Origin: Stutzerimonas stutzeri
Lineage (GTDB): Bacteria > Pseudomonadota > Gammaproteobacteria > Pseudomonadales > Pseudomonadaceae
Direction of reading: 5' to 3'
Length of the DNA stretch: 64,000 nucleotides
Assembly (NCBI RefSeq): GCF_018138085.1
Contig: NZ_CP073105.1
Coordinates: 1,550,001 to 1,614,000, forward strand
Shown piece after piece: positions 27,307 through 37,508 of this stretch (within the stretch, counting starts at the first letter, position 1; every line of letters begins with the position of its first letter). The notes under the pieces were generated by a model. It saw nothing but the letters and a program-made list of their open reading frames with translations. It had not been told where the DNA came from and searched no databases. Both the position numbers and the translations under genes were made by a program.

Positions 27307-29943
27307 ATGGCGAAGATCGACGCGCGTCTGCGCGAAAACGTACATCTGCTCGGGGAACTGCTGGGCAACACCATCCGCGAGCAACACGGTGAAGCCTTTC
27401 TCGACAAGATCGAGCGCATCCGCAAGGGCGCAAAGGGCGCTCGTCGTGGGTCGGCCGATGGTGCCAGGTTGCTCCAGGAAACCCTCGATGGGCTGGCTGA
27501 CGACGAACTGCTGCCGATGACGCGTGCCTTCAACCAGTTCCTCAACCTGGCCAATATCGCCGAGCAGTATCACCAGATACGCCGACGCCGCCCCGGCGAG
27601 CCGGCGCCGTCCGAAACCGGTGTACTGGGTGGATTGCTCGAACGTCTCAAGGGCGAGGGCTTCGGCCAGGAATTCCTCGCCCGACAAGTGGGGCGACTGG
27701 ACATCGAGCTGGTGTTGACCGCACATCCGACCGAAGTATCGCGGCGCACGCTGATCCAGAAGTACGACGCCATCGCCGCGCAACTGGCGGCGCGTGACCA
27801 CACCGACCTTGGCGCGGCGGAACTGGCGCGGATCGAACTGCAGCTGCAGCGGTTGATCGCCGAGGCCTGGCACACCGAGGAAATTCGTCGTAATCGCCCG
27901 ACACCGGTGGAGGAGGCCAAGTGGGGCTTCGCGGTGATCGAGAATTCGCTTTGGCAGGCGCTGCCAAACGTGCTGCGCCAGGCCGACCAGGCGCTCCGTC
28001 TCAGCACCGGTCTGCGCTTGCCGCTGGACGCGGCACCGATTCGCTTCGCCTCGTGGATGGGTGGCGATCGTGACGGCAACCCCAACGTCACGGCAAAGGT
28101 GTCCCGCGAAGTCCTGTTGCTGGCGCGCTGGGTGGCGGCTGATCTGTTTCTGCGCGATGTCGAAGGGCTGATCACCGCGCTGTCGATGCAGACCGCCAGC
28201 GACGATCTGTTACGCTACACCGGCGAGTCGGCCGAACCCTACCGGACCCTGCTCAAGGGGCTACGGGAGCGTCTCCAGGCGACGCGTGACTGGGCCAGCG
28301 CGGCGGTCGAACGCGACCAGCCGGCGCCGCCTGCGGTGCTGCAGGACAACCGTGAGCTGCGTGAGCCGCTGGAGCTCTGCTACCGCTCCCTGCATGCGTG
28401 CGGGATGGGTGTGATCGCCGATGGCGCCTTGCTCGACAGCCTGCGCCGGGTCGCCGCATTCGGTCTGTTTCTCGTGCGCCTCGACATTCGCCAGGATTCC
28501 ACCCGGCACGTTGCGGCGATGGAGGAAATCACCGACTACCTGGGCATTGGCCACTACGAGCAGTGGGACGAGCAGCAGCGCCTCAAGTTCCTGCAGCGCG
28601 AGCTAAGCAATCGCCGTCCCTTGCTGCCGCCGCATTTCCAGCCTTCGGACGATACCGCCGAAGTCCTGGCAACCTGTCGCGTGGTGGCGCAGGCACCGGA
28701 GGCGTCGCTCGGCTCCTACGTGATCTCCATGGCCAGAGGCGCCTCGGACGTGCTGGCGGTACAGCTGCTGCTGAAGGAAGCAGGCCTGCAACGGCCGATG
28801 CGCGTCGTGCCGCTGTTCGAGACATTGGACGATCTGAACAACGCCGGCCCCACCATTGATCGACTGCTCGGATTGCCCGGCTATCGGCAACGTCTGCATG
28901 GACCGCAGGAAGTGATGATCGGCTATTCGGATTCGGCCAAGGACGCCGGCACCACCGCTGCAGCCTGGGCGCAATACCGAGCGCAGGAAAGCCTCGTCGA
29001 CATCTGCCGTGCGCATCAGGTCGAACTGCTGCTGTTCCATGGCCGTGGCGGCACGGTAGGACGAGGCGGTGGGCCAGCTCATGCGGCGATCCTGTCGCAG
29101 CCACCGGGGTCGGTGGCGGGGCGTTTCCGGACTACCGAGCAGGGCGAGATGATTCGCTTCAAGTTCGGCCTGCCAGACATTGCCGAACAGAACCTCAGCC
29201 TGTATCTGGCGGCGGTGCTGGAGGCGACCTTGCTGCCCCCGCCGATGCCCGAGCCGCAGTGGCGCGAAACCATGGAGCGGTTGGCCGAGGAGGGCGTGAA
29301 GGCATACCGCAGCGTGGTACGCGACGATCCGCAATTCGTCGAGTACTTCCGCCAGGCCACGCCTGAAGGCGAACTCGGGCGCTTGCCGCTGGGCAGCCGG
29401 CCGGCGAAGCGCCGAGCGGGAGGCATCGAAAGCTTGCGCGCCATTCCGTGGATCTTCGCCTGGACCCAGACACGCCTGATGTTGCCCGCCTGGCTGGGCT
29501 GGGAGCAGGCACTACAGGCGTCGCTGATGAGAGGTGAGGCCGATCGGTTGAAGGAGATGCGCGAGCGCTGGCCGTTTTTCACCACGCGTATCGACATGCT
29601 CGAGATGGTGCTGGCCAAGGCCGACGCGGACATCGCCAAGCGCTACGACGAGCGTTTGGTGAGCGCCGAACTGCAGCCACTGGGATGCGATTTGCGTGAC
29701 CGATTGTCGCAGGCTGTCAAGGCCGTGCTTGGCCTGACCGGGCAGTCCGAGCTGTTGGCGCACAGTCCGGACACCCTTGAGGCGTTCAGCCTGCGCAACA
29801 CCTATCTCGATCCCCTGCATCTTATGCAGACCGAGTTGTTGGCTCGCTCGCGGCAGCAGTCGAATCCAGCCGAAAGCCCTCTGGAGCAGGCCCTGCTGGT
29901 CAGCGTCGCGGGTATTGCGGCCGGGCTGCGCAACACCGGCTAA
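27307..29943 (+). CDS. ppc: Phosphoenolpyruvate carboxylase
   Basis: Carboxylates PEP to oxaloacetate, the main anaplerotic step. 878 residues, normal for the family. Catalytic His140 lies in [13 protein letters not shown], and the two other signature segments are visible: [16 protein letters not shown] and [14 protein letters not shown]. The C-terminus ends RNTG as usual. Start ATG 27307 ([12 protein letters not shown]) has GGGAGG upstream; the open frame to 27178 has no family match. ppc followed by adk is an arrangement shared with other Pseudomonas. Confidence 0.98.
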   Translation: MAKIDARLRENVHLLGELLGNTIREQHGEAFLDKIERIRKGAKGARRGSADGARLLQETLDGLADDELLPMTRAFNQFLNLANIAEQYHQIRRRRPGEPAPSETGVLGGLLERLKGEGFGQEFLARQVGRLDIELVLTAHPTEVSRRTLIQKYDAIAAQLAARDHTDLGAAELARIELQLQRLIAEAWHTEEIRRNRPTPVEEAKWGFAVIENSLWQALPNVLRQADQALRLSTGLRLPLDAAPIRFASWMGGDRDGNPNVTAKVSREVLLLARWVAADLFLRDVEGLITALSMQTASDDLLRYTGESAEPYRTLLKGLRERLQATRDWASAAVERDQPAPPAVLQDNRELREPLELCYRSLHACGMGVIADGALLDSLRRVAAFGLFLVRLDIRQDSTRHVAAMEEITDYLGIGHYEQWDEQQRLKFLQRELSNRRPLLPPHFQPSDDTAEVLATCRVVAQAPEASLGSYVISMARGASDVLAVQLLLKEAGLQRPMRVVPLFETLDDLNNAGPTIDRLLGLPGYRQRLHGPQEVMIGYSDSAKDAGTTAAAWAQYRAQESLVDICRAHQVELLLFHGRGGTVGRGGGPAHAAILSQPPGSVAGRFRTTEQGEMIRFKFGLPDIAEQNLSLYLAAVLEATLLPPPMPEPQWRETMERLAEEGVKAYRSVVRDDPQFVEYFRQATPEGELGRLPLGSRPAKRRAGGIESLRAIPWIFAWTQTRLMLPAWLGWEQALQASLMRGEADRLKEMRERWPFFTTRIDMLEMVLAKADADIAKRYDERLVSAELQPLGCDLRDRLSQAVKAVLGLTGQSELLAHSPDTLEAFSLRNTYLDPLHLMQTELLARSRQQSNPAESPLEQALLVSVAGIAAGLRNTG

Positions 29944-30129
29944 GTGTGCAAAACGGGCCGATGGCATGTGCCGAGATTACGTCGCCGCCGCTGGTGGGCG
30001 ACGTTTTCCCGCCTCGTGGGTTGCTACGCAATGCCCGCGTCGGCGGCCAAGGAGCCGGCTTGTCTGCTTTATGTGCGCTGTGTATCGTGTTCAACCTTTT
30101 GTCGCATGGCGGCAAACCAGATTTTTTGA

Positions 30130-30849
<720 letters not shown>

Positions 30850-30869
30850 ACCCTTACTGCGCTGACAAA

Positions 30870-30900
30870 CAACGGCCCGCCTAGCGGGCCGTTGTCGTTT
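30870..30900 (+). terminator. Intrinsic terminator of adk
   Basis: CAACGGCCCGC (30870-30880) and GCGGGCCGTTG (30884-30894) form an 11-bp stem with a 3-base loop, followed by TCGTTT. Confidence 0.85.
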
Positions 30901-30979
30901 CAGGTCGGGGCGGTCGAGGCAGATAAGCAAGGGTCGTTCTTGGAGCAGCATTCCTTCTCGGGTGCGCTAGCGTTGGTCG

Positions 30980-30995
30980 CCTGGTCTATACCAGG
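30980..30995. promoter_or_regulatory. Palindrome upstream of the phosphorylcholine phosphatase gene
   Basis: CCTGG-TCTATA-CCAGG is a 16-base palindrome 36 bases before the ATG at 31032, where a regulator could overlap the promoter. In P. aeruginosa pchP expression responds to choline metabolites through GbdR; I cannot say that this palindrome is a GbdR site. Confidence 0.4.
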
Positions 30996-31031
30996 TTGGC
31001 TTATTCCTCAATAAGGAACGCAGGAGTGCGT

Positions 31032-32090
31032 ATGAGAACGATGCAGACGTGGGTCGTCGGGCTGGCCATGAGCGTCGCGGCCCTGGGCGCTAGCGCCGCT
31101 ACCGAGCTTAGGCACTGGCCCAGCGAGGCGGCGGCGCAGATCGATAACATGATCGCCGCCAACGCCAACAAGGGCGCCTATGCGGTATTCGACATGGACA
31201 ACACCAGTTATCAGTTCGATATCGAAGAGGCCTTGCTGCCTTACCTGGAAATGAAGGGCGTGCTAACCCGTGAGACCATGGACCCGTCGCTCAAACTGAT
31301 TCCGTTCAAGGACAGCGACGGTTTCAAGGAGAGCCTCAACAGCTATTACTATCGCCTGTGCGAGATCGACGACCTGGTTTGCTATCCCTGGGTCGCGCAA
31401 ATCTTTTCCGGCCTCACGTTGCGCGAGCTGAAGGGCTATGTCGACGAGGTCATGGCCTACGACAAGCCGGTGCCCATCAGCTACTACGATGGCGACAAGG
31501 TGGTGCAAGGCAGCGTCACGCCGCCGAAGCTCTTCGCTGGCATGCAGGAGTTGTATAACCGGCTGCAGGAAAACGGCATCGAGGTCTATGTAATGACTGC
31601 TGCCAGCGAAGAGATCGTGCGCATGATCGCCAGTGATCCCAAGTACGGCTACAACGTCAAGCCGGAGAACGTCATAGGCGTGAACATGCTGCTCAAGGAT
31701 CCCAAAAGCGGTGACCTCACCAGCTCGCGCCTACAAATCAAAGCGGGCAGCTACGATCCGGCCGCCAACCTCGACCTGCAAGTGACGCCGTTTCTGATGA
31801 ATCCCATGACCTGGTACGAAGGTAAGCTGGCGACGATTCACGGCTGGATCGACCAGTGGAAGATGCCAGTACTGGTGGCGGGTGACACGCCGCTGTCCGA
31901 TGGCTACATGCTGTTCAACGCCACCGACATGGGAAAGGGTGGGTTGCGCATCTGGGTCGATCGCAAAGCCAAGTACACCCAGCAAATCAAGGACTGGCAA
32001 GTCAGCGCGGCCAAACGCCAGGCGGAGCTGGGCCAGGCGGTGACCGCCGATAAGAACTGGATCGTGGTCAAACCCGACCAGATTCATTGA
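31032..32090 (+). CDS. pchP: Phosphorylcholine phosphatase (HAD family)
   Basis: 352 residues with a Sec signal peptide (MQTWVVGLAMSVAALGASAA). The HAD motif I appears as FDMDNTSYQFD, motif II in YVMTAASEE and motif III/IV in LVAGDTPLSDGYM. Length and motifs match the periplasmic PchP of P. aeruginosa, which releases phosphate from phosphorylcholine derived from host lipids. ATG 31032 is preceded by CAGGAG. It sits between adk and tsaB, which I expect to be adjacent in relatives, so it looks like a local insertion. Confidence 0.88.
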   Translation: MRTMQTWVVGLAMSVAALGASAATELRHWPSEAAAQIDNMIAANANKGAYAVFDMDNTSYQFDIEEALLPYLEMKGVLTRETMDPSLKLIPFKDSDGFKESLNSYYYRLCEIDDLVCYPWVAQIFSGLTLRELKGYVDEVMAYDKPVPISYYDGDKVVQGSVTPPKLFAGMQELYNRLQENGIEVYVMTAASEEIVRMIASDPKYGYNVKPENVIGVNMLLKDPKSGDLTSSRLQIKAGSYDPAANLDLQVTPFLMNPMTWYEGKLATIHGWIDQWKMPVLVAGDTPLSDGYMLFNATDMGKGGLRIWVDRKAKYTQQIKDWQVSAAKRQAELGQAVTADKNWIVVKPDQIH

Positions 32091-32129
32091 TCGGTCGCTG
32101 AGCGCTGCGGCGTTGGGCGGCCGTTCCGA

Positions 32130-32156
32130 GGAAGCGGCCTCGCGCGGGCCGCTTCC
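32130..32156. other. Stem-loop between pchP and tsaB
   Basis: GGAAGCGGCC (32130-32139) and GGCCGCTTCC (32147-32156) form a perfect 10-bp stem, 40 bases after the pchP stop. There is no T-run. It may act as a Rho-assisted terminator or mRNA stabiliser. Confidence 0.5.
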
Positions 32157-32267
32157 CGGTTGCTGACGCTGTTCCTGGCGACCCATCGTTGGGCGGGTCG
32201 CAGCGCTGGCAAAAAAAGACCTAAACCGTTTTAATGCCCGCCCACTCGGCAACCTTCATAACTCACC

Positions 32268-32945
32268 ATGACCACTCTGCTGGCGCTGGATACCGCGACC
32301 GAAGCCTGCTCCGTTGCACTGCTGCATGACGGCAAGGTAATCAGCCACTACGAAGTGATTCCGCGGCTGCATGCGCAACGGTTGCTGCCGATGATTCAGA
32401 CCCTGCTGGCCGAGGCGGGTATCACCCTGTCTGCGGTCGATGCGCTGGCCTTCGGCCGCGGGCCTGGTGCTTTCACCGGGGTGCGTATCGCCGTCGGCGT
32501 GGTGCAGGGCCTGGGGTTCGCGCTGCAGCGTCCGGTGTTGCCTGTTTCTACGCTTGCCACCATCGCCCAGCGCGCGCACCGCGAACATGGGGCCGAGCAG
32601 GTCGCAGCAGCCGTCGATGCACGGATGGATGAGGTCTACTGGGGCTGCTATCGGCTGAATCGAGGCGAGATGCAGCTTGCGGGCACCGAAGCCGTGCTGC
32701 CGCCGGAGCAGGTGAGCCTGCCGCGCGGGGAGGGTGGTCAATGGTTCGGCGCAGGCACCGGTTGGGGTTACGGTGCGAGGCTCGCGGTGCAGCCCGCCGC
32801 GATGGATGCAGGCCTGCTGCCGCATGCCGAGGATCTGCTGACATTGGCTGGCTTCGCCTGGAAACGCGGTGATGCGGTGGAGGCCGATCAGGCCCAGCCG
32901 ATCTACCTGCGCGACAATGTCGCGACACCGAAGCCAGCGCGGTGA
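32268..32945 (+). CDS. tsaB: tRNA t6A biosynthesis protein TsaB (YeaZ)
   Basis: 225 residues of the ASKHA fold. LLALDTATEACSVALL at the N-terminus and GRGPGAFTGVRIAVGVVQGL are the TsaB signatures. TsaB partners TsaD and TsaE in making the t6A37 modification of ANN-decoding tRNAs. It lacks the metal site of TsaD, as expected. The gene belongs to the ppc-adk-tsaB block. Confidence 0.96.
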   Translation: MTTLLALDTATEACSVALLHDGKVISHYEVIPRLHAQRLLPMIQTLLAEAGITLSAVDALAFGRGPGAFTGVRIAVGVVQGLGFALQRPVLPVSTLATIAQRAHREHGAEQVAAAVDARMDEVYWGCYRLNRGEMQLAGTEAVLPPEQVSLPRGEGGQWFGAGTGWGYGARLAVQPAAMDAGLLPHAEDLLTLAGFAWKRGDAVEADQAQPIYLRDNVATPKPAR

Positions 32946-32954
32946 CAGGCGGCA

Positions 32955-32983
32955 TTGCCAATTGGCGAGCGGCTCGCTAGAGT
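32955..32983 (+). promoter_or_regulatory. Sigma-70-like promoter
   Basis: TTGCCA (32955-32960), 17 bases, TAGAGT (32978-32983). It would transcribe the small conserved gene at 33005 with a leader of about 15 bases. Confidence 0.5.
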
Positions 32984-33004
32984 CGGCTCCACTTCGACAG
33001 GTGA

Positions 33005-33367
33005 ATGATGCGTCTCAACGGTCTCGCCCCTTCTGCCTACCCCATCGAACGTGCACCCCAGCGGGGCGGCGCGCCGGTACCCTATCGCGAGAGCGAACGG
33101 GCGGCAGAGCAGGCGCGCGAAGCGATCGTCACCCCGGTCAGCCAGACCGAATTCACCTATGAACACCTCTCCCGACCCACGCGGAACGACTCCGCCGATG
33201 ACGCGTCGGTTATTTCCGGCGACTTCATGCCGGCGCGCTTCGAAGCCATGATGGAGCGGCCGCTTACCAGCCGTGCATCTCAGGCGTTGCAGAGTTATGG
33301 CAGCACCGCCAGCTTCACGGCCGACCTCGATGCCCACGAAGTGCTCGGTCTGGATCTGTATGCCTGA
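33005..33367 (+). CDS. Conserved hypothetical protein of the tsaB-rsmJ block
   Basis: 120 residues, no signal peptide or membrane helix. Pro/Ala/Glu rich, probably largely unstructured in the first 70 residues, with a more ordered C-terminus (SRASQALQSYGSTASFTADL...EVLGLDLYA). I know of similar genes only by their position after tsaB in Pseudomonas. Two consecutive ATG codons (33005, 33008) follow AGGTGA; either could be used. Confidence 0.75.
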   Translation: MMRLNGLAPSAYPIERAPQRGGAPVPYRESERAAEQAREAIVTPVSQTEFTYEHLSRPTRNDSADDASVISGDFMPARFEAMMERPLTSRASQALQSYGSTASFTADLDAHEVLGLDLYA

Positions 33368-33384
33368 GGCATCGTGAACCGCGT

Positions 33385-34260
33385 TTGAATCTTCCCTATT
33401 TTCTCGGCTGTCCCTCCTGGAACGATGCTGCCTGGCGCGGTTCGCTGTATTCGCCCGGATTGCCGGCGAGCGATTTCCTTGCGCGTTATTGCTCGGTGTT
33501 CAACAGCGTTGAGGGCAACACCACCCTTTATGCCTGGCCATCGGCGCAGAAGGTCGAACGCTGGGCGGCAGTGATGCCGGAAGGGTTTCGCTTCTGCGCC
33601 AAGCTGCCACGCGAGATCAGCCAGGCACCGGATCTGCGTGACGCAACGGATCTGGTCCTGTCATTCCGCGCGCTGCTTGCACCGCTGGGGCAGCGGGTCA
33701 GCCCGTTCTGGTTGCAGCTCCCGGCGACCTTCGGCCCGGCTCGCCTCGGCGAACTGCTGCAGCTGATCGAGACGCTGGACCGGCCATTGGCGGTGGAAGT
33801 GCGTCACCCGGCGTTTTTCGCCAGAGGCGAGGAGGAGCGCGCGCTGAACCGCTTGTTGCACGAACGGGGCGTCGAGCGCATCTGCATGGACACCCGCGCG
33901 CTGTTCAGCTGCCGGACGCATGATCCCGCCGTGCTCCATGCGCAAAGCAAGAAGCCGCGACTGCCGGTGCGTCCGGCGGCGTTCAGCGAGTCTCCGCAGC
34001 TGCGCTTCGTCGGGCATCCCGAGCTTGCGGCGAACGACCGCTTTCTCGGGCCGTGGCTGGACAAGGTGGCGGGCTGGATCGAGGCGGGGAAACGGCCCCA
34101 TGTCTATCTGCATACGCCCGACAACCGGCTCGCGCCGGACCTGGCCATGCGTTTTCATGAGCAGCTCGGCGAACGATTGCCCGGCCTGCCGCCGTTGGCC
34201 GTGGCGCCGATGCAGAGCGAATCGCAGCTGTCATTGCTGGACGCAGAGCGCTGCTCGTGA
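33385..34260 (+). CDS. DUF72 family protein
   Basis: 291 residues of the DUF72 TIM-barrel-like family (E. coli YecE). The N-terminal FLGCPSWNDAAWRGSLYSPG, the VEGNTTLYAWPS and FRFCAKLPREIS segments, and VEVRHPAFF match the family. Function is unknown. No ATG is available at the family N-terminus, so I chose TTG 33385. A second, shorter member lies at 60.3 kb. Confidence 0.9.
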   Translation: MNLPYFLGCPSWNDAAWRGSLYSPGLPASDFLARYCSVFNSVEGNTTLYAWPSAQKVERWAAVMPEGFRFCAKLPREISQAPDLRDATDLVLSFRALLAPLGQRVSPFWLQLPATFGPARLGELLQLIETLDRPLAVEVRHPAFFARGEEERALNRLLHERGVERICMDTRALFSCRTHDPAVLHAQSKKPRLPVRPAAFSESPQLRFVGHPELAANDRFLGPWLDKVAGWIEAGKRPHVYLHTPDNRLAPDLAMRFHEQLGERLPGLPPLAVAPMQSESQLSLLDAERCS

Positions 34261-34316
34261 TGCACCGTTAGCCGGCATCGCTGCAACCTTGGCGTGTCGG
34301 TGTTGCCAAAATCGGC

Positions 34317-35009
34317 ATGACTTTCGGCCGCTTCTTCCTGTTGCTACTGCTCGCGTTGGGTGGATTCGTCTACGCGGTATGGCGCGGCCACGTCGACGTC
34401 CCGCCGAAATGGAACCCCTGGGCGCCGCTGGATATCCGCGAGGCGCCGAATCTGCTGACGTCCTTCAAACTGCGGCGTTTGCAGGAGGATCGTGGGCTGT
34501 GCGAACAGGCGCTGGCTACCTCGGACTTGAAGTACGTAGTCGTGCCGGACAGCACGCCGCAGCCCGGCTGTCCGGTCGAAAACGCCGTGCGCGTGACCGG
34601 TTCTGCGGTGCGCTTCAATGGCCCATTCCTGGCGACCTGTCCGCTGGCCGCGGCCTATGCCTTGTTCGAACGACACGGCCTGCAGCCTGCCGCGCAAGAG
34701 CTGTTCGGCCAGCCGGTGGTGCGCGTCGACCACTTCGGCAGCTTCGCCTGCCGCAATATCGCGCGCAGTAACCGGCGCAGCCAACACGCTTCGGCCAATG
34801 CGCTGGATCTGGCCGGGTTCAGACTGCGGGACGGCACGCGCATCACCGTCGCGCGCGACTGGCCGGGCGATGGCGACAAAGCGCGCTTCCTCCGCGAGGT
34901 CAAGGCAGCTGCCTGCGATGCCTTCAAGATCACTCTGAGCCCCGAATACAACGCCGCCCACCACGATCACTTCCATGTCGACATGGGTGGCTTCGGCATG
35001 TGCCGCTGA
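34317..35009 (+). CDS. Extensin-like C-terminal domain protein, M15-type fold
   Basis: 230 residues. One N-terminal hydrophobic anchor (FFLLLLLALGGFVYAV) is followed by a domain with HASANALDLAGF and HHDHFHVDMGG, which hold the His/Asp/His zinc-type pattern shared with D-Ala-D-Ala carboxypeptidases of the M15 group. Four cysteines (CEQAL, GCPVE, ATCP, FAC and the C-terminal GMCR region) could form disulfides in the periplasm. A cell-wall peptidase role is inferred. It lies directly upstream of rsmJ. Confidence 0.85.
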   Translation: MTFGRFFLLLLLALGGFVYAVWRGHVDVPPKWNPWAPLDIREAPNLLTSFKLRRLQEDRGLCEQALATSDLKYVVVPDSTPQPGCPVENAVRVTGSAVRFNGPFLATCPLAAAYALFERHGLQPAAQELFGQPVVRVDHFGSFACRNIARSNRRSQHASANALDLAGFRLRDGTRITVARDWPGDGDKARFLREVKAAACDAFKITLSPEYNAAHHDHFHVDMGGFGMCR

Positions 35010-35063
35010 GGCAAGCCTGCCGTGCCTCTGGCAGAATGCGGCGTTTTCCGCCACGAGCTCCGT

Positions 35064-35846
35064 ATGACTACCTCTCTCCCGTTGGTCCGTGCCGAAGCCC
35101 TTGCTCCCCAGTTCGCCGAACAGACCGCTGCCTGGGCGTCGCGGCTGGGCTTGCCGCAGCAAGCGGAGGAGGCCGAGTTCGCGTTGCAACTGGGCGAGAA
35201 CGGGCTTCAGCTGCAGTGGCTCGGACCACAGGCACCTGGGCCGGTACGGGTGGATTTCGTCGAAGGCGGAGCGGCGCATCGGCGCCAGTTCGGCGGTGGC
35301 AGCGGACAGATGATCGCCAAGGCGGTTGGTATCCAGTCCGGCGTCCGTCCACGCGTGCTGGACGCCACGGCCGGGCTTGGCCGCGATGCCTTCGTCCTGG
35401 CGACACTGGGTTGCGACCTGGTGTTGTTCGAGCGCCAACCGCTGATTGCCGCGTTGTTGGAAGACGGCCTTGCGCGCGGGCGTGAAGACGCCGAAGTGCG
35501 GCCTATCGTCGAACGCATGCGTTTACAGCAGGGCAATGCCATCGAGCTGATGGCGCGATGGCAGGGCGAACCGCCACAGGTGATCTATCTCGATCCAATG
35601 TTTCCACACCGCGAAAAGAGCGCATTGGTGAAAAAGGAGATGCGCTTGTTCCGCCCCTTCGTTGGCGACGACCTGGACGCTGGTGCCTTGCTCGAGCAGG
35701 CACTGGCGCTGGCCAGCCACCGCGTGGTGGTAAAACGGCCCCGCAAGGCGCCGGCCATCGACGGCCCCAAGCCGGGTTATAGCCTGGAAGGCAAGTCCAG
35801 CCGCTACGACATCTACCCGAAGAAAAAGCTGTCCGTCGAGATTTGA
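35064..35846 (+). CDS. rsmJ: 16S rRNA (guanine1516-N2)-methyltransferase
   Basis: 260 residues. The SAM-binding motif [20 protein letters not shown] and the catalytic-loop motif YLDPMFPHR are those of RsmJ (YhiQ), which methylates G1516 of 16S rRNA. The C-terminal [20 protein letters not shown] is also conserved. Start ATG 35064 aligns with the family; the frame is open upstream to 35022. Confidence 0.96.
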   Translation: MTTSLPLVRAEALAPQFAEQTAAWASRLGLPQQAEEAEFALQLGENGLQLQWLGPQAPGPVRVDFVEGGAAHRRQFGGGSGQMIAKAVGIQSGVRPRVLDATAGLGRDAFVLATLGCDLVLFERQPLIAALLEDGLARGREDAEVRPIVERMRLQQGNAIELMARWQGEPPQVIYLDPMFPHREKSALVKKEMRLFRPFVGDDLDAGALLEQALALASHRVVVKRPRKAPAIDGPKPGYSLEGKSSRYDIYPKKKLSVEI

Positions 35847-35990
35847 CGGCTGGCGAAGACGAATCGAATCTGCTGGCGTTCGATCCGACGTGCCGTTGCC
35901 CTTGCTTAATCTCGCCAACAATGGCATTCCTAGCTCAGGCCGTTTGTGGTCTGAACGGTGGTTACCTAGATCGCGTAGAAGGAAGAGCAT

Positions 35991-36410
35991 ATGCAGATCC
36001 AAGTACATAGCGATAACCACATCGAAGGAAGCGCCCGTCTCGTAGACTGGGTCAGCAGCAATGTTTCCGACAAGCTCGACCGGTTCGACGACGAAGTCAC
36101 CCGCGTCGTGGTGCATCTGAGCGACGAGAACGGCATCAAGGCCGGCGCCCACGACAAGCGATGCCAGATCGAGGCCCGCCCCAAGGGGCAGCAGCCCGTC
36201 TCCGTTACGCACAAGGCAGCATCCCTGGAATTGGCCGTGGAGGGAGCCATCGACAAGCTCAACAACGCCCTCAAGCATCAGTTCGGCAAGTTGCGCAGCA
36301 AGCGTGCAACCGCGCCGACGCCTGTCGAAGGCGAGACGCTCGAAGTCGAAGGCAGAGATGCCTTGCTGGAGGAAGATTTCCTCGCTGACGAGCAATTGCG
36401 CGCCTTCTGA
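35991..36410 (+). CDS. Ribosome hibernation factor, HPF/RaiA (S30AE) family
   Basis: 139 residues. The N-terminal ~105 residues form an S30AE domain (MQIQVHSDNHIEG, VVVHLSDENGIKAG, CQIEARPKGQQPVSVTH, LELAVEGAIDKLNNALKHQ), followed by an acidic tail. Such proteins sit in the decoding region of the 30S subunit and silence ribosomes in stationary phase. Pseudomonas also has a separate hpf near rpoN, so this is probably the second, RaiA-like member. ATG 35991 has GAAGGAAG upstream. Confidence 0.9.
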   Translation: MQIQVHSDNHIEGSARLVDWVSSNVSDKLDRFDDEVTRVVVHLSDENGIKAGAHDKRCQIEARPKGQQPVSVTHKAASLELAVEGAIDKLNNALKHQFGKLRSKRATAPTPVEGETLEVEGRDALLEEDFLADEQLRAF

Positions 36411-36423
36411 ACTCCTTACGAAT

Positions 36424-36442
36424 GGGCCTGCCTTGCAGGCCC
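36424..36442 (+). other. Stem-loop after the hibernation factor gene
   Basis: GGGCCTGC and GCAGGCCC form a perfect 8-bp stem with a 3-base loop, 13 bases after the stop. No T-run follows. The rest of 36443-36708 shows no gene. Confidence 0.5.
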
Positions 36443-36708
36443 AACCTCTCCAGGGCGTCTCCGGATGCCTGTGCCGCCTAGGCGGACCATCACCGGCACG
36501 AACGTGCTCCCCGATTCGCCATTGCGCTGACCGACCACCGGACCTTTGCCTGGCTGCTCGTTGTGCTATACCCCATTGGAGGTACTACGCGAGGTGCGCC
36601 GCTGCCGGTGCGCTTGGCTCGTAGCGAACTGCGAAGAGAAGGGGGGCAATTAGCCGCATGGGTGCGCGTCGAAGCCACCCAGGGCTGTCAGTAGAGAGAG
36701 GTGACACC

Positions 36709-36969
36709 ATGACCATGATGCAATGTGAATACCGCGATCACGTCATTACTGCCGAAGTAATGGAGCATCCCGGCACGCCGACGCCCTGGGCTGGCGGTTG
36801 CCGAATCAGCAATCCTCAAGGGCAGGTTACTCGGCGAATGGCGCTTCCGGTCGGGCACGCGTTCATGGCGGAGCTCGAGCAGGCGCAGCGAGCTTCTATT
36901 GCCCACGGCAAGTGGCTCGTCGACCAATGCCTCGATCAGGGCCGTCAATTGTTCGACAAGGCCGCCTGA
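36709..36969 (+). CDS. Small conserved hypothetical protein
   Basis: 86 residues, soluble, no recognised domain. YRDHVITAEVMEHPGTPTPWAGGCRISNPQG suggests a small beta-rich fold, followed by a helical C-terminus. ATG 36709 is preceded by AGAGAGAGGTGA, a strong ribosome site, which supports translation. Confidence 0.7.
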   Translation: MTMMQCEYRDHVITAEVMEHPGTPTPWAGGCRISNPQGQVTRRMALPVGHAFMAELEQAQRASIAHGKWLVDQCLDQGRQLFDKAA

Positions 36970-37133
36970 GCCCTCTTTGGCGGGTCGCGCTCCGGCGAGG
37001 CCCGCTTCTTTTCTTCTGGCGGGTCACCGTCGGCCAGGGCGTTTCGTTGAACTGTTGGTCCTCCGACAGCCTCTACTGATGGCATCGCCCGCACCCGACG
37101 GGCGCTCGATCGACGAGGACGAGGAGCCGTTCG

Positions 37134-37382
37134 ATGGAACTTCCAAACAAAGACATGACTACATTGTTCGAGCAGCTGGGTCTGCCCTCGGACCCGGCCA
37201 GCATCGATGACTTCATCGCCAGCCATGCGCCGCTGCCGAACCACGTCAAGCTAGCCGAAGCGCCTTTCTGGAGCGATGCCCAGCGTGCCTTCCTGCGTGA
37301 TGAGTGGATAGAGGATGCCGAGTGGGCGCCCATTGTCGACGAACTCAACGTCCGCCTCCACGAAGAGCAGAACCAGCCCTGA
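37134..37382 (+). CDS. DUF2789 family protein
   Basis: 82 residues. The family pattern is visible: TLFEQLGLPSDPASIDDFI at the N-terminus, then APFWSDAQRAFLRDEWIEDAEWAPIVDELN. Function unknown. GAGGAG lies 8 bases before the ATG. Confidence 0.85.
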   Translation: MELPNKDMTTLFEQLGLPSDPASIDDFIASHAPLPNHVKLAEAPFWSDAQRAFLRDEWIEDAEWAPIVDELNVRLHEEQNQP

Positions 37383-37508
37383 CGGCCCCTGGGCGTACAG
37401 ACCGGTAGTGACTGGTGCAGGCTATCGGTCCGATAGTCTCTGTCTACAGAACCCCTGCCGGTCAGTGGCGCCTAAAGAACTCCCGCCCAGACAGTTCCAG
37501 GAGCCCTC

